A stretch of DNA of 38,024 bases, taken from the NCBI GenBank assembly GCA_001770935.1, contig MESI01000121.1, positions 33,066-71,089 of the forward strand, written 5' to 3'. Position 1 is the first letter of the stretch, and the number at the start of each line of letters is the position of its first letter. The position numbers and the translations under genes were made by a program. The stretch comes from Burkholderiales bacterium RIFCSPLOWO2_12_FULL_61_40 (lineage in GTDB: Bacteria > Pseudomonadota > Gammaproteobacteria > Burkholderiales > Burkholderiaceae_C). The notes under the pieces are model-generated. The model worked only from the letters and a program-made list of their open reading frames with translations, searched no databases and was not told the DNA's origin. Below are positions 24,500-32,841 of the stretch, piece after piece.

Positions 24500-25132
24500 T
24501 TAAGGGATCTGCAAGAGTTTATGGGTCTGCAAGCTCAGCCGCCATTGCGGATTGCGCTTGCAGGTGTCGATGGCCAGGCGGAGGTTGGCGGCCAGCTCCG
24601 GCCCATCCATGGCTTGGACAAAAAAATGGGAAAAATCCAGCGCCGCATAGTCGGCCAGATTCTGGCCCGCTTGCGGAATCACGACCTTGATCTCGTTGCC
24701 GCGTTCGACCACCAGCGCCGACCCCAGCTTCGGGCTCACGCAGACCCAGTCCACACCCGCCGGTACCGCCAGGGTGCCATTGGTCTCGATGGCAATGGTA
24801 AAGCCGTGGGCGTGTATGTTGTCAATCAGGGCCGCATCCAGTTGCAGCAGCGGCTCGCCGCCGGTGAAAACGACGTATTTGTGGGCCGTATCGTGCTGCG
24901 GCCATTGTTGGTCAATGGCCTGCGCCAAGGCCTCGCTGTCCGCAAATTTCCCGCCGCCGGTTCCGTCAGTGCCGACAAAATCGGTGTCGCAAAACCGGCA
25001 CACGGCGCTGGCGCGGTCGGCCTCGCGGCCGGACCACAGGTTGCAGCCGCTGAAGCGGCAAAACACCGCCGGCCGCCCGGCGTGCGCGCCTTCCCCTTGC
25101 AGGGTGTAAAAAATTTCTTTGACGCTGTACAT
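24500..25132 (-). CDS. queE: 7-carboxy-7-deazaguanine synthase QueE (radical SAM)
   Basis: 210 residues. The iron-sulfur cluster motif has the non-canonical spacing C30-x14-C45-x2-C48 (CNLWSGREADRASAVCRFC), characteristic of the Burkholderiales/Pseudomonas type of QueE instead of CxxxCxxC. Other conserved parts are FYTLQGEGAHAGRPA near 8-22, FTGGEPLLQLD near 87-97 and ETNGT near 119. The enzyme turns carboxytetrahydropterin into 7-carboxy-7-deazaguanine. The ATG at 25132 is chosen because the family's MYSVKEIFYTLQGEG start lies there; the longer frame starting at 25174 adds unconserved residues. Confidence 0.93.
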   Translation of the reverse strand: MYSVKEIFYTLQGEGAHAGRPAVFCRFSGCNLWSGREADRASAVCRFCDTDFVGTDGTGGGKFADSEALAQAIDQQWPQHDTAHKYVVFTGGEPLLQLDAALIDNIHAHGFTIAIETNGTLAVPAGVDWVCVSPKLGSALVVERGNEIKVVIPQAGQNLADYAALDFSHFFVQAMDGPELAANLRLAIDTCKRNPQWRLSLQTHKLLQIP

Positions 25133-25439
25133 CAGGGCGGTTTTTGAATGTGAAAAAAGAGAGGGCAGCAACAACTACGTTCACGGATATCAGAACTACC
25201 TTCTGCGGCCGGTCAAGGTTCCGTGGCGGCGCCAATGTGCGCCAGTGGTCTCGCCAGGCGGGCGGCTTTCTCAAGAACAGCGCCTCTGCGCAAGATGCAG
25301 ACGCCAAAAGACTTGTCGCGGGCCAGTAGAGCCCCCGCCACGCTCCCGTAATTGTATCGCTGGCGTGCGAACAAGGTGTCAGCCAGCAGCGCCCGCCCGG
25401 AGATAGCGCGCGCCCTACTTCGATGGACGGCGACTCCTT
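25133..25439. other. Intergenic region with possible remnant of a Lon-like N-domain protein
   Basis: 307 bp between queE and the helicase stop. A minus-strand frame at 25213-25443 (76 codons) contains RYNYGSVAGALLARDKSFGV and CILRRG, which resembles the RYLDMV...C...FGVCLIREG pattern of Lon-substrate-binding (PF02190-type) domain proteins, but it lacks the expected N-terminal LPLFPLxTVLFPG and the C-terminal half. It may be a decayed fragment trapped between the queE and defence genes, or a chance similarity. No terminator with a clear T-run was found. Confidence 0.3.
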
Positions 25440-27800
25440 TCATCCCACTATCCGATAGCCCATCGCCCGGTAGCCACGCTGACGCTTATCCCACATCCGC
25501 AGTAGTGCCGGGTGACCAGTGTCCACGAAGTCGATGATGCGCACATCGGTCTTGGTGGCATGTTCCCGGTGCAGTCGGCCTGCGTATTGCTGCAATGTGC
25601 CCTTCCATGAAACCGGCATCGCCAGCACCAAGGTGTCGAGCGGTGGATGGTCAAATCCTTCACCAACCAACTTGCCGGTCGCCAGCAAAACACGCGGGGC
25701 ATTGGGTGGCAGCGCCCCCAGTTCGGCGACCAGGGTGGCACGCAGCTTTTTGGATATCCGTCCGTGCAGGACAAACAACAATGGAATCTTGCCGTCCAGG
25801 GCGGCTTGGACGGCATCGAGATGTTCGGTGCGTTCGGTCAGCACCAGCACCTTTCGGCCCAGGCCGTAGGCGTTTACAACCTCGGCAGCAATCATGTCCG
25901 TTCGGGCTTGGTCAATGGCAAGGTGCCGGAAGACATCCTGAATCCCCGTCTCCCGAGGCAAGTCAATCCGCGAGTGCAATGTGCACGGCGTGACCGCCAG
26001 ATCATGCGGCGCACAGGTTGGTTTGGCTGCGGTGTGGCGAGTTGGCCCGCATTGCATGAAGATGATCGGCTGCTGGCCATCGCGGCGAATCGGTGTGGCA
26101 GTCAGGCCGAGCACGTATTTGCCTTTGGCCTGCTTCAGAATTGCATCGAACGATGCTGCGCCGACGTGATGGCATTCGTCCACGATTACATGGCCGTAGT
26201 TTTCGACCAGAGAATTCACTTTACCCTGTCGCGACAGGGATTGCATCACCGCAATGTCGATTTGCCCTGTTGGCCTGGCCTTGCCGCCACCGACGGTGCC
26301 GACTACACCCTTGCCAATGCCCAGAAATGATTGCAGGCGCTCCTGCCATTGCTTGAGCAGCTCAGTCCGATGCACCAGCACCAGCGTGTTCACACCACGG
26401 CGCGCAATCATCGCAGCAGCCGTAACCGTTTTGCCAAAGGCTGTCGGTGCGCACAGAACGCCAGCATCGTGATTCAGCATGGTGGCGACAGCGAATTCCT
26501 GATCCAGACGTAAGGTGCCGACAAAGGCTACGTCCAGTGGCGACCCCGCGTATCGCTCGTCGACCAGCTCGCAGCCAATAGCGTTGTCACGAAGCAGTTC
26601 CTGCGCCGCATCCAGGCAACCACGCGGAAGTGCGATGTGATTGGGGTAGTTTTCGGCGCAGCCGATTACGCGAGCTTCATCCCACACAGAAAAATGCATC
26701 GCCTGTTTCTTGTAAAACTCTGGATTCTGAAAGGCAGCCAAACGAATCAGCCGGTTGGCCAGTGACTGCGGGAGTTGCGCTTTCTCGAAATAGATGAGGT
26801 TCGCCAGCGTTACCGTGAGCGACTTCGGCATCGGTCCGACCAACTTTTTGCTGACGGATGCGGATCGTCTCCACGGTTCTTTTTGATCTTCCTCATCGAT
26901 GAACGTCACATCGAGCGGGTGCGCGTTACCCGTCGCTCTCAGAATAGTAGGCTCGATATCGTGTGCAGGCATTGGCAGGATGGAAGACAGGAACGCCCAC
27001 TGATCTCGGTAAGGTCGCAGGTCACCGTCGACGAACACGCTGCACCCGTATTCACGCGGATGCTTCTGTAGTGGCAGCGCTATCAGATTACCGAAACCGC
27101 CTTTGGGCATCGAGTCCTGATTGGGAAACAAGAGGTCGTAGGACTCGAGCTTGAGTTGGCGAGTCCGGGCGCAGGTATGGCTGATGATCGCCGTCCCGAG
27201 TCGGCGCGCATCACGGGCCGATACGCTGCCGGAGAAGAAAATCCAGGCGTGCGCACCGTTGCCGGAGCGTGATATCTCAATTGCAACCGGTACACCCAGT
27301 TCCTGACACGACTGGCAAAACGCCTTGATATCTTCACGCCATTCCGCTTCATCGAAATCAGCGGCGAGAAAATGGCAACTGTCGTCAGCCAGCAACGGAT
27401 AGACGCCAATGGTGCGTTTGCCTGCAAGGTGTTCGTAGATGACCGTATCCGACAACGGAACCAGCAAACGGTTGTTGCACTCCCCACATTTGATGCGCGG
27501 TTTTTCGCAAACACCGGACAGCCATTCATTTCCACAGGCAGGTGCGTAGCCAGATTTGCCGGTGGTTTTGCTTTCCCAGCGGATTGGGTAGACATCGTTG
27601 CGCCCGCGAAACAGCCGACGGAACAGCGCCACCTTTTCGGCTGTGGAAAGACAGGGTGGTTCAGGCTTCGGGACGAGCGGCGCTGGTTCAGCTGGGGTTG
27701 GCTCAAGTGGCAAGCGCCATTCGATTTCGTGATCTTCCAGCAGCCTGACCAAGCGGGCATTTTCGGCGTGCAGCGCAGCCAACTGATCGCGTTCAATCAT
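25440..27800 (-). CDS. TOTE-type archaeo-eukaryotic primase fused to SF2 DNA helicase
   Basis: 786 residues. An N-terminal coiled coil (1-30) and Pro-rich linker lead to a Cys4 zinc knuckle (C89, C98, C105, C108) and an archaeo-eukaryotic primase (AEP) domain with D148-x-D150 (AADFD), SRSGNGAHAW (178-187, H185) and the segment PNQDSMPKGGFGNLIALPLQ (226-245). From about residue 430 it is a superfamily 2 helicase: Walker A APTAFGKT (451-458), DECHH (541-545), TATP (567-570) and C-terminal helicase motifs including QQYAGRLHR. This matches proteins annotated as TOTE conflict-system primases, associated with anti-phage or transposon conflict. No nuclease domain is attached. It starts 8 nt inside the end of the 181-residue gene upstream. 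Confidence 0.85.
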   Translation of the reverse strand: MIERDQLAALHAENARLVRLLEDHEIEWRLPLEPTPAEPAPLVPKPEPPCLSTAEKVALFRRLFRGRNDVYPIRWESKTTGKSGYAPACGNEWLSGVCEKPRIKCGECNNRLLVPLSDTVIYEHLAGKRTIGVYPLLADDSCHFLAADFDEAEWREDIKAFCQSCQELGVPVAIEISRSGNGAHAWIFFSGSVSARDARRLGTAIISHTCARTRQLKLESYDLLFPNQDSMPKGGFGNLIALPLQKHPREYGCSVFVDGDLRPYRDQWAFLSSILPMPAHDIEPTILRATGNAHPLDVTFIDEEDQKEPWRRSASVSKKLVGPMPKSLTVTLANLIYFEKAQLPQSLANRLIRLAAFQNPEFYKKQAMHFSVWDEARVIGCAENYPNHIALPRGCLDAAQELLRDNAIGCELVDERYAGSPLDVAFVGTLRLDQEFAVATMLNHDAGVLCAPTAFGKTVTAAAMIARRGVNTLVLVHRTELLKQWQERLQSFLGIGKGVVGTVGGGKARPTGQIDIAVMQSLSRQGKVNSLVENYGHVIVDECHHVGAASFDAILKQAKGKYVLGLTATPIRRDGQQPIIFMQCGPTRHTAAKPTCAPHDLAVTPCTLHSRIDLPRETGIQDVFRHLAIDQARTDMIAAEVVNAYGLGRKVLVLTERTEHLDAVQAALDGKIPLLFVLHGRISKKLRATLVAELGALPPNAPRVLLATGKLVGEGFDHPPLDTLVLAMPVSWKGTLQQYAGRLHREHATKTDVRIIDFVDTGHPALLRMWDKRQRGYRAMGYRIVG

Positions 27801-28338
27801 CAGCCTCGTACTCGGCAAGCAGGTCGCCCATATCGTCACCCACGCCATAGCCGAAGTTGTGACTGGTGTGGCGCACGGTATCCAGCCTGTCCCATAACGG
27901 CTGGCGTTGCGCGTCGGGCAAACTGGCGATGGTCTTTAATGCCTGCTCGAACATCCGCACCAGCGCGTCGAAGTAGCCTTCATCCTGCAGACCAACCTCC
28001 ATACTGAACCCCGCTGCCCGCTCGCAATAAAACACCATCAGTTCGGCCAGACCTTCCGCTTGGCCGATGGCGCGTCTGTAATCGGCGAGCGGCTTTTTAG
28101 CTTTGGCGACCGAGGTGTCCTGATTCTTGAACACGTCAGGCCACAGCCAGCGGTCGATGGTGACCTTGTACGGTTTGAGCACATCGTCGCCAAGACTGAG
28201 GCGGGCGTGGAGGAAGGCTTGGTTATCCTTGTTAGCTGCGTACAGGTCTTGCAACAGCACGAGCAAATCAGCGCGGTCGAAATCGACCAGTCTGGTTTTG
28301 ACGTCGCTCCAGCTGGGCGTGTTCTTCTTCGTGGCCAT
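27793..28338 (-). CDS. Conserved companion protein of the TOTE-type island
   Basis: 181 residues, soluble and helical, without recognised catalytic motifs. The opening WSDVKTRLVDFDRADLLVLLQ and the central DRWLWPDVFKNQDTSVAKAK are conserved features I associate with a small uncharacterised family in accessory regions. It follows the RhuM-like pseudogene by 5 nt and overlaps the primase-helicase start by 8 nt, so the three genes were probably one operon. The context suggests a role in the conflict system; the mechanism is unknown. Confidence 0.6.
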   Translation of the reverse strand: MATKKNTPSWSDVKTRLVDFDRADLLVLLQDLYAANKDNQAFLHARLSLGDDVLKPYKVTIDRWLWPDVFKNQDTSVAKAKKPLADYRRAIGQAEGLAELMVFYCERAAGFSMEVGLQDEGYFDALVRMFEQALKTIASLPDAQRQPLWDRLDTVRHTSHNFGYGVGDDMGDLLAEYEADD

Positions 28339-28343
28339 ATCCG

Positions 28344-29329
28344 CTACTCCTCTGCGATGTCTGGTTGGCTGCCGGACTCAATCTGCTTGATCACCCGATC
28401 AAAGTCACTCTCGAACAGCTGGTCCTGCACGATGCGGTATTTCTCGAATTCACTTTCGGCGTGCGCCTTGGCGATTTCAGCCGTCACCTTGCCTGCGTCC
28501 TGCAGCACATCCCGGTCCCAGAGTTTCAAGAAGCCGCCCAGTCGTTCTTCCCAGTCCGCCATGGTCATGGGGATACGGCGCATGGCTTGAAGTTCTGCCA
28601 TATCGAGATAAGCGGAGACAATCCGCTGCATCTGCGCAAGTTCGAATTCCGACAGGTAGTTCTTGGCAATGGCGACGTCGTATTTATGAACCTTCCCTTG
28701 GGGCGCGCCTTCCCAACTGGTCAGGCCCATGTTTTCCTTCTTGTGATCGGCCCGACCCACAATGACTTCTGCAGCTGTCTGGCCGTGAATGGCGTAATGC
28801 AGCTTGTTCTGAATCGCCGCAAAAAAGCGTTTCGTTGCGGTGGCGCTTGGATCGTAGTCGAGTGAGGTGGCGGGATGCTGCCGCCCCCTTTAAGGCGATC
28901 CATATCCATGGTCCAACCCTGAATCGTGTAGTCCTTGACAACCTGGTTGGCCCACTTGCGGAACTGCACGGCGCGCTCGTTTTCAATCTTGAAGCCCACG
29001 GCAATGATCGCCTGCAGGCTGTAGTGCTTGACCTGATAGTTTTTGTTGTCGGCCGCAGTGGTTAAGTACTGCTTAATAACTGCCGCTTCTTCGAGTTCAT
29101 TGTCAGCAAAAATACGTTTCAGATGCTGATTGATGGCAGGCACCGACACATCGTAAACCGTGGCCATCATTTTCTGTGTCAGCCAGATATTCTCGTCCTC
29201 ATAGCGCATTTCCACGCTGGTTTGCGCGCTGCCCGTTGCTGCGACAAAGGTTAGATATTCAGCCGCAGATGAACGGACAGCTGAGAGCTCATTTTTTTTG
29301 GGAATTTGCGCTTGCTTATTCTTGCTCAT
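28344..29329 (-). pseudogene. RhuM-family protein gene, broken by internal deletion and frameshift
   Basis: The N-terminal frame (29329 to about 28885) encodes about 150 residues of a RhuM (PF13310-type) protein, including ENIWLTQKMMATVYDVSVPA and KHYSLQAIIAVGFKI, up to WTMDMDRLKGGGS. Family similarity then resumes in another frame at about 28866 with LDYDPSATATKRFFAAIQ, continuing through GLTSWEGAPQGK and AKNYLSEFELAQMQRIVSAY to the stop at 28344. The segment expected between them (roughly 30-40 residues with the YFEEQLERIREIR-type helix) is missing and the reading frame shifts, so the gene is a pseudogene unless the sequence is wrong. A GGAGG precedes the start. RhuM-like proteins often occur in restriction-modification and defence loci. 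Confidence 0.82.
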
Positions 29330-29724
29330 TCAAGCCTCCATCTGTTTTCATAAAACCACCGCCAGCCCGGACTACCTCGCCACCTTGGCGAGGTAGTCCG
29401 GCATCAGTGAGTGCATGGTGTGTAGGGAGATTGAATAAATGGGTCAATCTCAACGTGTATTGGGGCATTGTGCTACGCGATCGCCCCATTTTGTAGAAGC
29501 CGTGAGCTTGGCTTCCTGATCAAACAGCGCATTCATTGCGTCGTCAATCACACCACGGAACCAAATTGGGTGGTGCTTCATTGACTGGCCTCGCTACCGG
29601 CTTACCCCTATCCCATTTATGGCCGTGCGGGTATTGATTGCGGGCGGGGATGGGAGTCCACTGGACTACCAACTCTGCCTTAGGTGGAGATTTTCGCAAC
29701 CCAAGCCAAAAGGAGTGAAGTGCC
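29330..29724. other. Intergenic region, 395 bp, with long hairpin and a possible 43-residue ORF
   Basis: It holds a perfect hairpin (29367-29401) and a minus-strand 43-codon frame at 29450-29581 (ATG with GAGG about 8 nt upstream) that is unlike any family I know. It may be a small gene or a degraded remnant at the edge of the accessory island. Another inverted repeat, TGGGGC...GCCCCA, spans about 29460-29488 and is followed by TTTT. The promoter for the 29725 gene should lie in the last ~100 bp. Confidence 0.4.
29367..29401. repeat. Perfect 16-bp inverted repeat (hairpin)
   Basis: CCGGACTACCTCGCCA (29367-29382) is mirrored exactly by 29386-29401 with a 3-base loop. There is no T-run beside it, so it is not a standard terminator. 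It lies between the RhuM-like pseudogene start and the secreted-protein gene and could be a mobile-element or REP-like remnant. Confidence 0.75.
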
Positions 29725-30321
29725 ATGCCAATCACGATACCGCCCCGGAGTTTGATGCCCATCGCCGTAGCCGTACTGTGTCTGCAGACCGCCATGGCCG
29801 CCGATGCGCCCATGGAGAAGCCGGATATGAAGGCGAAGACGTCGGCGAGCGACCAAAAGATGATCCAGAGCGCCATGAAAGCGGCGCCGAAAAAGGTCAG
29901 TGCAGCCGCCAAGATCGTTGCCATGGAAGCGGACGGTCAGATGCGTACCCTGCGCGAAGGCTCGAACGGCTTTACCTGCATGCCGGACAACCCGGCAACG
30001 CCAGGCCCCGATCCCATGTGCATGGACAAGACCTCGCTGGAGTGGGCGAATGCATGGATGGGCCACAAGACGCCCGAGACCGGGAAAGTAGGATTTATGT
30101 ACATGCTGGCGGGCGGCACCGATGCCAGCAATACCGACCCCTATGCGACGAAACCCGGCGTGGACAAGCACTGGGTCAAGACGGGGCCCCACGTCATGAT
30201 CGTGGGGGCCGATGCCAGCTTTTACGACATGTATCCCAAAAGCGCAGACCCGGACACCTCCGCCCCGTATGTGATGTGGCCGGGCACCCCGTACCAGCAC
30301 CTGATGATTCCTGTGAAGTGA
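29725..30321 (+). CDS. Conserved secreted protein of unknown function
   Basis: 198 residues. A signal peptide is cleaved near residue 25 (AMAADA). The mature part opens with a Lys/Met-rich helix, then a conserved Gly/Pro/Asp-rich domain with FTCMPDNPATPGPDPMC (about 83-99), EWANAWMGHK, ADPDTSAPYVMWPGTPYQHL near the C-terminus and many Met and Tyr residues. Two Cys at about 85 and 99 could form a disulfide. I recall such proteins only as hypothetical. AAAAGGAG precedes the ATG at 29725. It stands alone between the defence island and the polyol operon. Confidence 0.75.
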   Translation: MPITIPPRSLMPIAVAVLCLQTAMAADAPMEKPDMKAKTSASDQKMIQSAMKAAPKKVSAAAKIVAMEADGQMRTLREGSNGFTCMPDNPATPGPDPMCMDKTSLEWANAWMGHKTPETGKVGFMYMLAGGTDASNTDPYATKPGVDKHWVKTGPHVMIVGADASFYDMYPKSADPDTSAPYVMWPGTPYQHLMIPVK

Positions 30322-30361
30322 AATAGGCCTTTAGCCCCCGTGTAATAAGCGGAAGAAGCTA

Positions 30362-31837
30362 TCAATTCAGTAGCATTTGCTTGCTTGCTTGTGAGGGCGT
30401 GTAGAGCCGCCGGAATCGGGTGTAACGAGCGGCCAACACCGCCTGTTCGGCGGGGTCGGGCGTGAACCGTGCCGCCAGGTCGGGGCTGCGGCATACCGTG
30501 GAAGAGGCGCCGCCGCAGGCCAGCCAGGCCAGGCGCGCCGCACCCAGGGCCCCACCCACCGCCGAGCTGCCGTGGGTCACCATTTCCACCCCCAGGGCTG
30601 ATGCCAGTTGCTGCGCCCAGAAGGCGCTGCGGGCGCCACCACCGACCAGCGACAGGCGTTGTACCGAGCTGCCACCGGCGTGCAGCGCCGCCAGACCATC
30701 GCGCAGGCCAAAACTCACTCCCTCCATCACGGCATAGGCCAGATGCGCCGCATCGGTATCCAGGCTCAGGCCGTGGAAGCTGCCACGCACCTGGGCGTCG
30801 TTGTGGGGGGTGCGTTCGCCCGCCAGGTAGGGCAAAAAGAGCGGGGCGGCCGCGCGTTGGCCCAGGGTGAGGGATTGCGCTTGGGCCGCCAGTGCGCCTT
30901 CGGAGGATGCGCCCAGCACACGGGTGATCCATTGCAAGGCGCTGGCGGCGCACAGCATCACGCTCATCTGGTGCCAACGGTTCGGCACCGCATGGCAATA
31001 CGCATGGGTGGCGTTGGCCGGGTTGGGCCGGTAGTTCGGCGTAACGACAAACAGCACACCGCTGGTGCCCAGGGACAAAAAGCCCTGGCCCGCATCCACT
31101 GCGCCCATGCCCACGGCGCTGGCCGCGTTGTCGCCCGCGCCACCCGCCACCACCACGCCAGACGGCAAGCCCAAGGCCTGCGCCACTTCGCCCCGCAGTG
31201 TGCCGCCCGCCGCGCTGCCTTCGACCAGGCGCGGCATGTGGCGAAGATGCAAATGGCTGAGGGCCAGCAGCTCCTCGGACCAGGCCCGTTGTTGCACGTC
31301 CAGCCACAGCGTGCCGCTGGCATCCGACAGGTCGCTTACGTGGTCGCCGGTCAGCATCAGGCGCACATAGTCTTTGGGCAGCAGGACTGTGGCCAGCCGT
31401 TGGAAAAGGTGGGGTTCGTGGCGCGCCACCCAGCGCAGTTTGGGTGCAGTCAAACCCGGCATGGCCAGGCTGCCCGCCGTGGCGCCCAGGCTGGGCCGCT
31501 CGGCCATCATCTCGGTGCATTCGGCACTGCAGCGGGTGTCGTTCCACAAAATGGCGGGGCGCAGCACCTGGTCGTGTGCGTCCAGCAGCACCGCGCCGTG
31601 CATTTGCCCGGACAGGCCGATGCCGCGCACGGCGGCGTATTCGCGGGGATGGGCCAGGCGCAGCTGGGCCAGTGCGGCCTGGGTGGCGGTCCACCAGTCC
31701 TGCGGGTGCTGCTCGCTGTGGCCGGGATGGGGGCGCGACACGGTGAGCGCCACGCCCGCCGAGCCGACGATGCGGTGGCTGTCTTCCAGCAGCAGGGCCT
31801 TGACTTCCGAGGTGCCAATATCGATTCCGAGAAACAT
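30362..31837 (-). CDS. xylB: Xylulokinase
   Basis: 491 residues, FGGY sugar kinase. The first ATP-site motif GIDIGTSEVKALLL starts at residue 4 (D6). Next come SGQMHGAVLLD (76-86), a substrate-region WNDTR (98-102), GGAGDNAASAVGMG with catalytic D236, and the second ATP-site LVGGGARSAFWAQ near 393. These place it in the XylB group, converting D-xylulose to D-xylulose-5-phosphate. It is the last visible gene of the polyol operon, 21 nt after the AraC gene. With the arabinitol dehydrogenase upstream it completes a path into the pentose phosphate pathway. Confidence 0.93.
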   Translation of the reverse strand: MFLGIDIGTSEVKALLLEDSHRIVGSAGVALTVSRPHPGHSEQHPQDWWTATQAALAQLRLAHPREYAAVRGIGLSGQMHGAVLLDAHDQVLRPAILWNDTRCSAECTEMMAERPSLGATAGSLAMPGLTAPKLRWVARHEPHLFQRLATVLLPKDYVRLMLTGDHVSDLSDASGTLWLDVQQRAWSEELLALSHLHLRHMPRLVEGSAAGGTLRGEVAQALGLPSGVVVAGGAGDNAASAVGMGAVDAGQGFLSLGTSGVLFVVTPNYRPNPANATHAYCHAVPNRWHQMSVMLCAASALQWITRVLGASSEGALAAQAQSLTLGQRAAAPLFLPYLAGERTPHNDAQVRGSFHGLSLDTDAAHLAYAVMEGVSFGLRDGLAALHAGGSSVQRLSLVGGGARSAFWAQQLASALGVEMVTHGSSAVGGALGAARLAWLACGGASSTVCRSPDLAARFTPDPAEQAVLAARYTRFRRLYTPSQASKQMLLN

Positions 31838-31858
31838 GGGGGTGGTGCGGTAGAGGGG

Positions 31859-32818
31859 TTAGGCCGAGGTGCCGCCAAAGCGGCTTTCGGCTTGCTTGCG
31901 AAACTCGGAGGGCGTCATGCCCTTGAGTTCCAGAAAACGCCGGTTGAAATTGGCCACGTTGTTGAAGCCCACGTCGTAGCAAATATTGGTGATGTAACGC
32001 TGGGAGCCCATCAGCAGCTGGCAGGCCCGGTTGATGCGCACCTGGTTCACAAAATCGGTGTAGGTGTTGCCGGTGGCCCGGCGAAAGAAGCGGGAAAAAC
32101 GGCTTTCACTCATGCCCAGGTCGGCCGCCACGTCCGACGCGGTGATGGTCTGTGCCACGTTCTCGGTGATGCGGTTGACGATGGCATTGATCTGGTCGAT
32201 TTCGGTTTCGTTCTCGACGCCCTTGAGCTGCACGGTCGAGAGCAGACGGTAGTCGGAACAGCGGGCCAGATCGGTCGCCAATGCGCAAAAAGCTGCCAGC
32301 CGACCCAGTCCGTGGGCCGCCTTGACCGCGTGCCAATGCGCCAAGGTGCGCTCGGACAGGCCGAAAAACTCAATGCCGTGGCGCGAACGCTCCAGCACGG
32401 GCAGCAACTCGCGCAGCTCCGGAATCAACTGGCAGGCCTGCTCCAGCGGGGCATGCTGGAACTGGATCACCAGGTCGCGCTGGCGCAGCCCTTCGGCGGG
32501 CAGGTCCATGGAAATCCAGTTGTGCGGCAGGCGGGGGCCGCACAGCACCAGGTGGCCGGGCTCGAAGGGGCCGATCCAGTCCCCGACAAAGGCCTTGCCC
32601 GCGCTGGCGGTGATCAGGTGCAGCTCGTATTCATCGTGAAAATGCCAGCGCGCCAGTGGGGTGGGGTAGCCGTGGTCCAGGCAGCGAATCAGCCCCAGGT
32701 CGGGCGACGACTCGTAGCCCAGCAAGGGACTGCGGTTGTAGTCTGACTCCAGCTCGGGCTGGCGCTCGCGCTGGCGGTGCAGGGCGGCTGGGGGCAGTGG
32801 GCGGGCGGTGGCGACCAT
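31859..32818 (-). CDS. AraC-family regulator of the polyol operon
   Basis: 319 residues. The N-terminal cupin sensor domain (about 50-140) contains RWHFHDEYELHLITASAG and PGHLVLCGPRLPHNW. The C-terminal DNA-binding domain (about 215-315) has two helix-turn-helices: ITASDVAADLGMSESRFSRF and YITNICYDVGFNNVANFNRR, followed by GMTPSEFRKQ. Its location inside the operon (23 nt after the short-chain dehydrogenase, 21 nt before xylB) implies it controls sugar-alcohol uptake and oxidation. Inducer identity is inferred only: a pentitol or hexitol. Confidence 0.9.
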   Translation of the reverse strand: MVATARPLPPAALHRQRERQPELESDYNRSPLLGYESSPDLGLIRCLDHGYPTPLARWHFHDEYELHLITASAGKAFVGDWIGPFEPGHLVLCGPRLPHNWISMDLPAEGLRQRDLVIQFQHAPLEQACQLIPELRELLPVLERSRHGIEFFGLSERTLAHWHAVKAAHGLGRLAAFCALATDLARCSDYRLLSTVQLKGVENETEIDQINAIVNRITENVAQTITASDVAADLGMSESRFSRFFRRATGNTYTDFVNQVRINRACQLLMGSQRYITNICYDVGFNNVANFNRRFLELKGMTPSEFRKQAESRFGGTSA

Positions 32819-32841
32819 GGCGAACTCCGGGCGGGCAGCGG

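Noticed and set aside
29544..29924. Minus-strand frame of 126 codons
   Set aside because: Most of it is antisense to the secreted protein gene at 29725. Its C-terminal part overlaps the possible 43-residue frame, and no family was recognised.
30608..32746. Plus-strand open frame of 712 codons
   Set aside because: It lies wholly antisense to xylB and the AraC gene, which have clear family motifs. Its His/Gln/Gly-rich composition is typical of the mirror frame of GC-rich genes.
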